DNA from: Rapana venosa
Taxonomy: Eukaryota; Mollusca; Gastropoda; Neogastropoda; Muricidae
Length of the DNA stretch: 64,000 nucleotides
Direction of reading: 5' to 3'
Assembly: GCA_028751875.1 (NCBI GenBank)
Contig: CM054155.1
Location: 7,323,162-7,387,161 of the forward strand
The position numbers and the translations under genes are program-made. The notes under the pieces are model-generated. The model saw only the letters and a list, made by a program, of their open reading frames with translations, was not told where the DNA came from and did not search any database. This document shows, piece by piece, positions 35,690 to 46,971 of the stretch (positions within the stretch are counted from its first letter, which is position 1; each line of letters begins with the position of its first letter).

Positions 35690-36775
35690 ACCAGAGGACG
35701 TGATGACATGACCCAAACCACTTCAGTTTTCGTTCTCTTGCGAGTGTTAGGAGGTCTGTATAAAGGCGGATTTCATGGCGGATGCAGTCTCATTGACTTC
35801 TCTGCCGTGATATGGTCTTTGTACGAGATGCCTAAGGTCTTCGGAGCATTCAGTTATACAGCTCTTATTCTTCTCTCTTACGTTCGCTGTGAGCGGTCCA
35901 TGGATTCACTGAATATAAGAAGTTGGACATGACCAGAGAGCGCATTTCAGTATGGATTTTGGAACTGATGGCGATTTTTCTGTTGCTCCAGAAGGGTTTG
36001 AGCTTAGGTCATAGTAGCTGTGGTCTGGGCAACGTCTTGACAGGTATTTCTGGTTTTGTTCCCTCGTCTGTCACGATAGATCCCAATAATTTGAATCTGT
36101 GAACATTTTCAAGTTTCTGGTCTTTGATTTTGATTTCTGTATGTAAAGTTGATGTTTGTCATCACTTCCCCCCCCCCCCTCCCCCCCTCTTCCCGTGATT
36201 CCAACCAAATTTTGTGATTTTTCTTCTATGCGGTTTTACTAAGTCAGTTAGTTCTTGCTGTTCGTGACCAGCTAAAACCGTCATATCATCAGCGAAGCGG
36301 AGTTTGTGATTGTTCGCCCTCCAATACTCACTGTTCCTTCATGTTCTTATAGTGCTTCTTCCATGATTTATCCAGAAATAGATTGAGCAGAGTAGGGGAG
36401 GAGAGCAGGCAGGCCCTGGGGCGCACACCCGACCGTCGTCCGAAACCAATCACCTATGTTGTTATTGTGAAACACTGCACTTGTTGCATTGTCATAGAGG
36501 ATTTGTACGACTTTGGCTAGGTTGGCATTGATGTTGTAGAGGTTCATAGTTGCCCACAGTGCAGCGTGCCAAACTCTGTCGAATGCTTTCTTAAAATCGA
36601 TAAGGACATGGTAGAGGTCCTGTGGATGCTGGATATATTTTTTCCATTATAAGTCTTATGTTAAAGATCTGCTCTGTTGTACTGCGTCCAGGTCTGAAGC
36701 TGTGACTGATGAGACTAATGGTCCAGTAGTTCTGGCATTGTTGGAGGTTGCCTTTTCTTAGGAAGTGTTACTATA
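35690..36775 (-). mobile_element. RTE-type LINE fragment, block B1
   Basis: RT on the minus strand. The motif A block LIDFKKAFDRVWHAALWATM is around 36607-36540, followed by a disrupted VGCAPG block near 36430-36410. The connection-domain stretch (HRFKYLGSIVTDEGTKPEI in block B2) is frameshifted here near 36095-36030. Only the RT palm to C-terminus is present. Confidence 0.8.
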
Positions 36776-37400
36776 AGTAACACTCTTCTGCGATCTCTTC
36801 ACTGGCTGCCTGTCTCACAGAGACTGGAGTATAAGATCAATACCCTCTGTTTCAAATGTCTCCACAAATCTGCACCCTCTTATCTCTGTAACTGTCTTCA
36901 TCTGTACACTCCATCCCGTTCCCTTCGTTCAGCCGCAGATACTTTGTGTTTTCGAACACCCAGATTCAAACAAACCACTGTTGGCCGTTGCTCCTTCTCT
37001 TGTTTTCTGGTCCATCCACCTGGGAATGACCTCCCTCTTTCCACTTCGACAAAAAAAGCCTTCACTTGATACCTTCAAAAATCCCAGCCTCCAAAAACAC
37101 ACTTATTTCCTACCTGAGACTTCACCCCCAAATATATGTCCTAATTGTCAACAGCATATTTCCACCTTTAAGTGTTGTTCCGTGTCGTGTGTGTGTGTGG
37201 TGTGTGTGTGTGTGTGTGTATGTGTGTGTGTGTGTGCGTGCATGCGTGCATTCGTCCCGCGACGCCATGGTTTTGAAATCTGTTGTTCATTATGTTTAAG
37301 GGAGAGTTGCAGCCTGGTAATGATTGGTGCAAGCGCTTCGATTTTTTTTTTTCTATACAAGATTCTGCGCTATAGAAATTCCATTTATTATTATCCTAAT
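36775..37400 (+). mobile_element. 3' end of a CR1/jockey-like LINE, block B1
   Basis: Plus-strand C-terminal RT sequence reading LRSLHWLPVSQRLEYKI (from about 36790), then LYTPSRSLRSAADTLCF, with a C-terminal frame 36981-37475. A GT microsatellite interrupts it at 37187-37243. The tail 'gcgctatagaaattccattt' plus TTATTA repeats at 37366-37400 matches the LINE tail near 1985. Confidence 0.8.
37187..37243. repeat. GT microsatellite
   Basis: Tract of tg with a few interruptions. Same tract at 53554-53610 in block B2. Confidence 0.95.
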
Positions 37401-38329
37401 TTATTTTATTTTCTTAACTTTTATTATTCATTATCTATTTTATTATTATCTATTTTTTTTTTCTATAATAATTAATAAGTTAATAATATACTTGTGTAGG
37501 TGTTGTAAATGATACCATATTATTCAGATGATCATATAATTTAAAAATGTACTCTCTGTTTCTGCCTGTCTGTTTGTCACTCTCCCTCCCCTCTCTCTTC
37601 CCCCTCTCTCTTCCCACTCTCTTCCTTCTCTCTCCCTTCCATTTTTCTTGAACACCTTTAACCGCTATGAAATGATAATTCCCTGGTTATGAAATTTTGA
37701 AATTTTTTGATTATTGTTCAAAATATGCAATTTCTATTTTCTATATACATGTATGTATTGTACACAATTTGGAAATTGTTGAATTTGCTTTGTCTTAATT
37801 GTTTGACATAGTTTTGTATGCGGATGTTCGTTTTCAGGCTATATCTGGGTTTGTTTATTATTAATAGCTGTATCTTAAGGTGAGAGAGGTCTCTGTGGTT
37901 GTTTTGTTACATACCATTTATCTAGATGATCATACAACCTGGAGATGTACTCTCTCTCTCCTCTTTCGGTATTCCCCTTGTCTATCAAATGCATTATTTG
38001 TATAAAAGTCTGGTTTATACATTTTATAATGCTTTATTTTATAGTTGTCCAAAATGCGTAGTTGTTCTCCTTCTTCAATTAATATGCCATGCCTCTTGGA
38101 AATCTATTGAGTAAGTTTTAACTGATTTGCTAACTTCAATTGGTTTGATGCTGTTGTTGGCAGGGCTGTTAAAACTGTTTTATATCAGGCTCTTTGGCAT
38201 TTTGCAACTTCATTTGATATGTTTATGGATAGTATGTTTAAAAAAGGCTTTAGTGAGGATGATTTGTCAGGATATTTGATATTTGTTTATTTTGATGTGA
38301 TGTAACTGAAAAATCTCTCTCTCTCTCTA

Positions 38330-38400
<71 letters not shown>

Positions 38401-38640
38401 GATTCTGCTGTCTTCCTCTATTACTTGATCAATTTACTTAACTTATAGTCAGTGTATACTTTCATGTTAATGTTCAATTCATTTGAGAAGTAGTGTTTAT
38501 TAAGGAATATATTCTTTTCTATAAAAAAGTATAATCTATGTATCTCTTGACATTTATGTTCAGGTCAGTTAGGTGCTTAGTATTGTTAAATATACCCTTA
38601 TCTCTTTTTTAAATCCTATTGTTTTGTTTTGTGTAGGTTC
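37401..38640. other. AT-rich non-coding stretch with internal repeat and CT microsatellite
   Basis: No gene seen. A segment around 'agatgatcata' followed by 'tgtactctct' occurs at 37525-37570 and again at 37922-37965, an old internal duplication of about 400 bp. A CT/CTAT microsatellite occupies 38314-38401. Confidence 0.7.
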
Positions 38641-40440
38641 CCCCCGTGTTTTTGTTGTTCTTTTTCTTTCATCTGCCGTGGTGCTTTCGGCCTCGTCGGC
38701 GTGGGAGGGTCACATCGTTCTGTCTGCAGCAGGCGGTGAGGCTTGATGTAGTAGTGACAGGTAATTGGGGCTCAGCCAGGGTGTCAGCCACTGAGTCTCT
38801 CCATCGTCTCCTTGGTCTACCTTGGCTTTCCAGCCATTGTATTGGTGGTGTATGCCAGTAGGGCTGGTTGGTTTGGGCGGCATTATAGTGTGGTGACCAA
38901 ACTCCTGATCCTTTTGTTGTTCGATTGGTGGAGAATTGTGTGTTAGTCCGACCATGTCTCTTGATCACCTCATTCTTGATCTTGTCGCGTCTGGTCTGGC
39001 TAACGCTTTTCTCAGGCAGCACATTTCAACTTGTGACCAATTTTCTCTCTAAGGCTTTGTTAGGCCATGTATGACACTGGTATGTGAGTGTTGGAACGAG
39101 ATGGGCGTTGATGAGTTTTGCCTTGGTGATCAATTGGGATGCTGGAATGTTTTTAGAAGGGGGGCGAGTTGGTAACTGACTGCGTTCGCTTTCTGGCATC
39201 TTGTTTCTATCTCTCTGTCCAATGTTCCTTCTTCAGTGAAGAGGTTGCCAATGTATTAAATTCTTTGGTCTGTTTCAGTGGGTGCCGTTGATGTTGATGT
39301 CCGCTTTTCTGGATTTTCTGCCTGACAGGACATAACCATTCTGTTTTGGTGATACTGATCTTCATGTCATTAACTCTCGCAGCTTTGTGTGAGTTGGTCT
39401 GAGCTGTGTTCTTGAAGAGTGCTTTGTTCTGATTCATCAAGGAGCTGGTGTCAGCAAATAATAGTTGTTCAGGGCCTCAAGATCTGGGTTTGTTTTGGAT
39501 TCCTTTGTAATCTAGGTCCAGTAGATCACGAAGAGAAAGGGGAGAGAGTACGGCAGCCTTGCCTGACCCTGATGTAAAAACCGGGAACAGTCTGGCTTGT
39601 TTCCATGGCTGTGTTCGGACTTCGCTCATATGTTGCATAGATTGTCTATGATGTTATCAAGCAACTGCCCCTTCACGTCGTACTGCTCCAGGATCTTCCA
39701 GAGCTTGTCTTGTTGGACTCGGTGAAAGCTTTTTCTTGATCAACGAATAATGTTTGCAGGTCTTCGTTGTTATCGATGGCTCTTTCACACAGCTTTGTCG
39801 GGTATGCGAAAATGGCATCTGTGCACCTCTTCTTTCTGAAAGACAAACTGGGCTTTTGCTCAGTAGGTAGTTCTGATTTGGCTCTTGTGTGCTGTTCCAG
39901 AATCTTTGCATACATGTTCCTACATGGTGAGAAGTGAAATGCCTTGTAGGTTGCTGCAGTCTTCTCTTGCTGCCCTTCTTCTTCCAATTGCACCACTATG
40001 CATTTTTGCCAGTCCCTTGGTTTTTTCCTCTCTTCCCATGCTTTCTGAAGATGATGGTGAGCCACTTAACTCCCGTTTCTCCGCTTGCAAGGATGGATTC
40101 AGTTGATATGCTGTCATGCCTGCGCTTTGCCATTTGGGCTGGTCTTAATTGCTTTTACTATGTTTCGCTTCAAGGATTTGGGGATCTAACTTGGTCTTTA
40201 TCGCGTGGTGAGAAAACTGAGGGCTGGAAGTTGTACCTCAGATGGGTTTAAAACATCTTATAAAATAGTCTTCCCATCGTTTCAGAATTTCGCCTTCTTT
40301 GTGCAGTTGCCTCTCCATTTGCATTTTTCACTACTGTTGTTGGATTGAATGGCTGATCTCTTCTTTCATCGGTCTCTTTCACACTTTTGTAAAATTATCT
40401 TGAGGAGTTCTTGCCAAATTTCACTTAACTTCTATCGATT
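38640..40440 (-). mobile_element. Third LINE type: RT relic, block B1
   Basis: Minus-strand RT. KKPRDWQKCIVVQLEEEGQQ is around 40020-39960, the 'CRNMYAKILEQ' region near 39925, and VDQEKAFTESN (motif A remnant) near 39740-39705. The catalytic tetrad is read as FADT at 39447-39458, and the C-terminal GRPRRRWRDSVADTL near 38820-38770. The second catalytic Asp is missing from the FADD-type motif. Class is clear; I leave the clade open. Confidence 0.8.
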
Positions 40441-40787
40441 AAGGCGCCCAAGTCGTTGTTTTAGTTATAGTCCCTAATCAGGGCAAGGGCCGGAGTGAAA
40501 AAACAAGTATGGCCTGTTACCCTTTGTAAAATAGCAAAAAATTATTCTTTGTGTTTCTTTATTGTGTCTGTCACCTGTCTACCCCTATCATATATCCCAG
40601 TCTTTATTTATTTCTATAATTTCGTATACCAGGAGACGAGACGCTTTGACGCTTTGAGTGAGAGAGACAGCAGACAGAGAAGCAGAGAAAGGTAGAAAGG
40701 CAGGTCAGACAGACAGACAAACTTTTGACGTAGAAATAGACAGAAACAAAGAAACATATCGTTCAGAGGAAGGCATGGGTTAGTAGT

Positions 40788-40944
40788 AGGGAAAAAGCCG
40801 ATTAAGCTCAACTTACTTACTGTTTTATCAAAACCAGGCAAACTTTTGGTCCGATTCGGCTTGCATTCATTCGAACCAAAAACTTGCTGTTTGATATAAA
40901 AGAAATATGCAGTTTAACCGTGAATCGGCTTTTTCCCTATCTCT
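40788..40944. repeat. Nested palindromic terminus, left end of V3
   Basis: Outer arms agggaaaaagccga and tcggctttttccct. The inner stem is around 'ttttggtccgattcggc' and 'cgaaccaaaaactt'. The adjoining inner flank is 'aaactgaaagtaatactaat'. Confidence 0.9.
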
Positions 40945-41990
40945 CTACTAAAACTGAAAGTAATACTAATGTTATTTTTTGGACTTAGGCATAGGACCCT
41001 CACCACAAATGCCACACCCTTCAGGACACCTCTAAAAAAAATTTGGAGGCTTTAGAGGGGATACTGGTCCACAGAAAAAGAGTTGAAGTAGGGTGTAGGA
41101 AAGAAATGGGTAGGGAAAGCTCACCTCGCCCGCTGCTGTGAATGACAACACAGCACGCCAATAGGCTTTTGAAATCTGAATAACGGAGATTTCAATAGGT
41201 TAGCGCTAGGTGTGTCCCGCCCCCGGTAAGACATATCTCGACATGTTACCTTACCTTTCACCCCTAATAACACTGACTAGATCTGAATCAACTGTTTAGT
41301 AACAGTGACGAATTTCGCTCGAACTCTAAGTTGTTAGCAACGGAGCACTAGTGTCTTGTCATTTCGCAGACTTGTGATCGTAGTGCATGTGAAGAAGTGC
41401 GAGCTTTTCATTAAAAAAAGTTTGTTTGAATTTATCTTACCTGATACTTGCTTAGTTTGATTAGGTATGTCAGATATTTCGTCCAGAATCAGAACACCGC
41501 TCAACCCTACCTAAAAGCACAGGCATCTGCGAGCTTCCTCAATGTAGATTATGCATAACTGCTCAGGTGCTGTTGCCACTAAACGAAAATGAAGTGGTTC
41601 TAAAAATAGAACGGTTACGCGTAACCGGTGGATCTGTCTGACTGCACCATGATTTGTATATAGTGTATATAACGTTTTTCACCTGCTTTCAATGCCTGCT
41701 TCGTCGCCTCACTTCACTTTCTCGTAACAGCCTGCACTTGTTTAAAAAAAATAAGAGCTATTGGGTTTTACACTACACAGTATTTTCGTCGGCTGGTCTG
41801 TTTTGGAGTTTTAGTTTACTATGCTTTGATGATTCTGAGTTTTAGTTTTATTCTTTCTCTTCTTTGTTCCATCTGTAATAACATCATTCTCTCGAAGGCA
41901 ATTATCTAAAAACCATCTCTGCTTTTCATGTGAAAAATTACAACGACTTTTGATTTGTTCACGGTATAAATCTTTTAATATGTATTATAT
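40945..41990. other. Left terminal region of V3, no gene recognised
   Basis: Contains GC-rich promoter-like DNA at 41120-41240 (caatagg direct repeats, 'cccgcccccgg'), a short inverted repeat gaaatct/agatttc at 41173-41195, and a perfect 16-bp palindrome cggttacgcgtaaccg at 41612-41627. This segment is not seen in V1 or V2. Confidence 0.5.
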
Positions 41991-42430
41991 TTTTGTGTCA
42001 GCAAACCAAACTGATATCTGTGATGTCTCCGCTGAAAAGCGAGCTTAGACAAACAATTCCTTTTTCTATCAATGTCCGCTCCGCTGAGCAGTCCGTCTAT
42101 TAAGAAAAGGGTCTGCCTATTTCAACGAGCCTGTAATAGTTTTTAACAAACACTCGCTTAGCCTGTCAGAGGGATTGACTATAATTATATTCTCATCTGT
42201 CAAAATAAATTTTCTTCTCTGTATGTTTTATTGTTGTGTAGTGTTGGGAACAGAATATAACAATGTACATGTGTAATGATTTTTGTACACTGTTGTAATA
42301 AATCCAAAACAAATACCAGTCTTGCCACAGCCGTCTGCCCGCATATTAGAGAGCAGGGTGCTTCTTTTGGTAGAAAACTTTGCTGGTCATTTAGTAAAAA
42401 AACTTCTTTTGTCTGTTTCCTTCTATGTTT
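41991..42430 (-). pseudogene. Possible small gene downstream of capsid (V3)
   Basis: Minus-strand fragments including IVNPSDR (near 42182-42162) recur in V1, which argues for a coding segment. Frame interrupted. The open frame 42448-42200 may instead be the end of the capsid gene. Function unknown. Confidence 0.35.
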
Positions 42431-43702
42431 GAGCTGTGCATCCATCACTACAAATAGATATATTTTTATGGGCTCATCATTATCTTGCTCTTTCTCTATT
42501 TGTTTAGTTCATTTCATTCTGTGCGTTTTCAATGCGTTCTTCTCTGAACCATGAGCTTATCATCACCCCCTGTTGATCTTTAAGTCAACCCACAATGCAT
42601 ATTTAGATGTTAGGTATTCATGAGCCTAACATTATGTAGATGTAAAGATTTGCTTGTAAACACCCAGTAGTGGTATAATTGTGTTGACCAGAACCAAAGT
42701 TTTTTAATAACCTCATCAAAATGTTGAATTATGGTAAATAGCCTGGAGGCGTAGACTTGATTTGGTTTTGCCACTCTATAGTAATGATAAATGTTTACTA
42801 CCGGGGTTTACCAAAACCTCTCACTTAATCTGGAAAGGGGGTGCGTCGGTTCTTCAAACAGCATTAATATTCCTTTGTAATGATCTTGCCGGGTGTTCAG
42901 ATTTTTTGTCCACACAGTAATGCTTTACTCTTATTATTGTGCTATGGTTAAAGCACTCTTTTTATTAGATAGCAAGCTTGGACTGATATATGATGTTGCA
43001 ACTCAAGAAGTGATAAGGCTTGGTTGGGATTGACAACATCATTACTCTAATGAATATTAGATATTTGTACTTGAGCATCAAGGTCAGTGGATGAAATAAC
43101 ACGAGCACTGTCATTAAAGGTTACAGCTATATGACAGTCTGTCTCTGAGTTTGCACCATGATCAGTAAGGCATGTGAGAGCTTGAGCAGTTCAAAGTCAA
43201 GTGGAATACAAAACCTGTTACCATAGGCTTTTGCTATGGCAGCATCTTTTTTCCTGTTTCCTTATTCGCAGAAAACCTTTCTCTGTGTTTAGTCCCTATC
43301 ATCCTGTATGCCTTGATAAATAAGATATCTCTTTTTCTTTTGTCATCCATAATTCAGTATAGAACAAGACTATGTCGGCCTATTGTTTATTGACAGTACC
43401 TCTCTGCCTTCTGATTGACACTAATCTCTTTTTATAAAGCCCTACCTATAGTTTGATACACACTTCTGTTTGGATCCTCTCCCGGACTCTAGTTCTATAT
43501 GAAAAGCAAAGCCTAGTTTTGCCTGGAAACAATGACATCATCCTTTTGCCAAAATTAGGAACCTAAACAGTCAGGAATCTGATTTTCATCAATAGTGGAG
43601 GGGTTGTTTGTAATATCGATTGTCTGTCTGTTTCCTTTACTGCATAAAGGGATCTTTTTAAAGTCTGTATGGATCAAGGATGCTCCAAATGTTTGTTGCG
43701 CT
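42430..43702 (-). pseudogene. Major capsid (hexon-like) protein, frameshifted (V3)
   Basis: Reversed counterpart of V1 20085-21386. The start is damaged: the position of the ATG, intact in V1 and V2, reads differently at 43699-43702. Several indels break the frame. The assignment rests on homology to V1/V2 and recall of the Polinton capsid family. Confidence 0.6.
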
Positions 43703-43747
43703 TCTTTTTTCTAATAAGTAGCAAAATAAAAAAACATTATAGAATAC

Positions 43748-44996
43748 ATGGAAGACTATGAATATAGATATGGACGATGTGTTTACGCAGCTGATGATAT
43801 CGGTGTTGAAGCTACAGCATCTGTAGCACCCTTTCATTTCAGTTAGAAGAGAATTATTAGAAAGCGAGTTATAGATTTTCACACAAGTTTGGGACAACCA
43901 GCCAGAAGAAGTACCTAGACCATACTGTCTATGATAATGGACAACAAATGACAATCTGTATGCCGTAAACTGACACAGGACAAAGGTTTTATTAACAAAG
44001 AAATATAACCCCCATCAGTTTTTAGCAAAAAATACACTCAAGCGGAGACTTAAGTGTTGCTATGCAGAGAAAACTTGGTATTAGTGATGCACTAACTTTA
44101 ACAGACTGCCTACGCAATCTGTTTGCTCAACTACAAATGCTGAACAAACTACCACAAACATGAAAGCTCTTACCACTTGAAGACCTAGCACAGTCGGCAA
44201 ACAACAACTGAACTATTCTAGAGTTGGAAAACTAGCTTTTTCCCACACAAGCAGACGAAGACACAAGCACTGAAAACAATAATGATCAACCCTACCCTTG
44301 AGAGAAATAATGGGGCTCAATCAGCTCTACAGAGTATTAGTGGCGAACTGATAAATAATTTAGCAAAGCTAGGTGATGTAGACTCACGCATAGAACTAGA
44401 AAAGAAATATGATAGCAGAAGCAGATTGATGTACAAACTTGACCAAGAAGGAAAAGAAAAGAATCACACGCGTCTAAAAATCTGCAAGTCGAACGCCAAA
44501 CAAGATTAGAGGTCTTAACACCATAACAGACAAAACTACAATCTCAGTTAGCAGATTAAAAAGAAAAAAAGTCATCGAATTATTTATGAAAACACATCCA
44601 TTACACCGAAGAATCCGTACACTGTTTCGCGAGCAAGGCAGAACACTTGTCAGTATAATTACAGCATTGGGTTTCGTTTTTGCACACTTGTGTATGCGAT
44701 GACAGAAGCACACTTCCGCACCACCACCACCACCTTCCGAACACACAGGCACAGGCTGGGTTAGGAAACAACTCCGGTCACTTAGCGGACTATTAAAAAA
44801 AGTAGCCTACAAAGTTGGCGACACTCTTTCCGGTATAATTGGTTCTGTTGTTAGATGGATATTTTCAACAGCAGGAAAAGTTTGTGGGTTTATGGTCCGA
44901 AACATTTATGGCGTACTGGTTTTAGTTGTTGGTTTTATTCTTTCTAAAATAAAAGACAAGCAAGGCCGCTTATACAACAAGTATTCTTGTTTTTAA
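43748..44996 (+). pseudogene. Coiled-coil protein with C-terminal membrane segments (V3)
   Basis: Starts MEDYEYRYGRCVYAADD at 43748, 46 bp from the divergent capsid start. An open part (44282-44509) is a predicted coiled coil (SALQSISGELINNLAKLG...). The last part, about 44700-44996, carries a proline run (PPPPP), then VAYKVGDTLSGIIGSVVRWI and a hydrophobic stretch YGVLVLVVGFILS, ending at TAA 44994-44996. A membrane-anchored or membrane-active virion protein is a reasonable guess. Uncharacterised proteins with this layout are, as I recall, common in Polintons. At least three frame breaks. Confidence 0.55.
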
Positions 44997-45019
44997 AGCA
45001 GTTATTTCATAATAGTGTC

Positions 45020-46182
45020 TCTATCATTACAAGGAGAATAATTATCTTTTTTTCTTTGCTCTGAGGTAGTAGTAGTTCTTTCCCCCCCTGTTCATTGTGT
45101 TGGTCTTAATACAATTGTTGTTAACTACACTTTTTGATACTGCTGTATTGTTTACCATTTCATTTTTTCCAAGCAGCACATCATATCTAGCTATAAATAA
45201 TATTGTTGTGTTGTAGTTAGTAATTGTTCTATTTGTAATGCAGGTTGGAAGGCACAGCAATATATAAAAACCTGTCTATAGCAAAGTCTACCGTTAGACC
45301 GTGCATAGTTGAAGATAAATCTTGATAATGCTTGATGATTGTTGGAGTCAACGGCTGAGTTAATACTGTCTTCAGATTTGATAGAACTGCTTATGTGAAT
45401 CAAACCCAGTGCACCAATAATACTGTTCTTGTCTGTGCCTTGTGCACCAAGCAAGCACCACACATTAGGTCCGAAAACAGAGTCATTAATCCTCTCTAAT
45501 CCTGGTCTTGTTAACCCTTCACTCTATCAGAATAAAGTCGTCCATGCATATTGTGCATTTGCTCTATTGAACCTAGAACCAACTATTGCAACCACGCTGA
45601 GAAAGATGTATTTGGCGGCACCAGTCACTAGTTTTACCTCACTGTGCACACCCACAAAATACAGAGTCCCCATGCCATGATTTTTTTGTTTTCCGTGTTT
45701 GTCTGAATGCCTGTCTTAGAATCAATTTTAAATATTGAACAGCTCTCATTCGCCTTCATGTTAAATCCTACTATTAAAGGGGATTGAAGTTACTATCGTG
45801 GGCAGTGGGGACCTGGCAGCTCAGATAAACACCACGCCCTAAACTGATAGTACCACATGAAACCATGTACACTGACTTTAACTTAACTGGTCTTGGATGG
45901 TTATGTGGTCAGCTATAATGACCACACCCACAGCCCGTAGTTGCACCAGTGGATTAGCAAGTTTAGTGTTTTGATAAGAACTGTATAGGATTAGACAACA
46001 ATGGCTGTCGCAGAGTGGCATCATCCTATTGGTTGGGTTTATGTATGATATCAGTGGGTGGAACTTTTACTTCGAAGATCAATGTCTCTGACACAGACAT
46101 CTAGCTCCCGTATTAAAAAAACCATCGTCTTTGGTTATAGTGCGAATCCAGCCTCGTATTTTGATCTTAATTATATTTATAC
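45020..46182 (-). pseudogene. Unknown conserved protein divergent from penton-like gene (V3)
   Basis: Counterpart of V2 30914-32040; start codon GTG instead of ATG. The best open segment is 45463-45191, starting MWCLLGAQGTDKNSIIGALG. It converges on the coiled-coil/membrane gene, with stops about 25 bp apart. Confidence 0.55.
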
Positions 46183-46205
46183 ACTATTCTTCTATAGTAG
46201 ATAAA

Positions 46206-46937
46206 ATGTTTTATAACAGAACAAACTTCCAGATCGGTGTGCTGGTTAAACTAGCCATTCCTATTGACAACCGCTGTCAACATAAAACAGTTGCTTTGCA
46301 CGAGGTCTTCTACAAAGTATCATGGACAAACATCGACAGCAGCAACAACTGGATTAAAAAATATGATCCTAGTACTAGAGCGTTTAATAAATTTACTGTG
46401 CAAGAAGGTTATTATGATTTCTGCACACTGGAAAAGGAGCTCTTTCGTCCAGCTGGTATCACACTAAAACTCAACCAAGCTAGTCTAAGAGTAACTCTAC
46501 AGACTTCTTCATTTATAAGTATGCCAGAACGCCTTGCAGAAAAGCTTGGTTTCGAGCCTCTATTTAGAAGCGATTATAATGATGGTCCGGAAGTAGAGTT
46601 TGGTGCTTTTGATGATGTTGGCGAGGACAAAACCTTTGTCGGTGAAAGACCCATTGACTTGGCAGTAAACTCTTTGCTTTTTGTCCACTTGTCTCAGTTA
46701 AACACAACACAAAACCAAGTGGTGACGAAGGCTTCTTCCTCATCATTCCCTTCTGATCTACTAAGAATCCTTCCAACTAGCAGGGCAATGTACTGTGAAA
46801 TGCTGCACAATAGCTTTACTACACTTCAATTCAAAGAGCTAGAAGAAGGCTTCCATGAAACACTCTGTATAACAATCAAAGACGCAGCACAAAGAACAGT
46901 TGACTGTAAAAATTTCACATATTACATTAGAATATAA
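46206..46937 (+). CDS. Penton-like structural protein, intact, 243 aa
   Basis: The longest intact viral-type ORF in the window. I chose the ATG at 46206 (MFYNRTNF) over 46131 because the extra 25 residues are hydrophobic, overlap the divergent gene and are not conserved in V1. A segment with VQEGYYDFCTLEKEL (around residues 68-82) is followed by an amphipathic strand-rich stretch and a LAEKLGFEPLF turn. A second half with VNSLLFVHLSQL and Leu/Thr-rich strands ends in TYYIRI. The beta-rich pattern with a GYY(D/T)-type block and LGF motif fits the minor capsid/penton-like family that pairs with the Polinton major capsid. That is recall plus gene neighbourhood, not a search. The divergent neighbour starts 24 bp away, implying a shared promoter. 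No signal peptide. Confidence 0.65.
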   Translation: MFYNRTNFQIGVLVKLAIPIDNRCQHKTVALHEVFYKVSWTNIDSSNNWIKKYDPSTRAFNKFTVQEGYYDFCTLEKELFRPAGITLKLNQASLRVTLQTSSFISMPERLAEKLGFEPLFRSDYNDGPEVEFGAFDDVGEDKTFVGERPIDLAVNSLLFVHLSQLNTTQNQVVTKASSSSFPSDLLRILPTSRAMYCEMLHNSFTTLQFKELEEGFHETLCITIKDAAQRTVDCKNFTYYIRI

Positions 46938-46971
46938 AAATTATATTTAATACTATTTACTTAACATAACC

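Larger units (their letters stand above)
35431..44654. repeat. Large duplicated block B, copy 1
   Basis: Near-identical to 51798-61029 in the same orientation, offset 16367-16375 bp. It starts at 'gaggagatgg' in the terminal module and ends at 'cttgtcagt' inside the coiled-coil/membrane gene. Confidence 0.95.

Noticed and set aside
39934..40251. Plus-strand 105-codon frame
   Set aside because: Antisense of the LINE reverse transcriptase in block B; repeated at 56309-56626.
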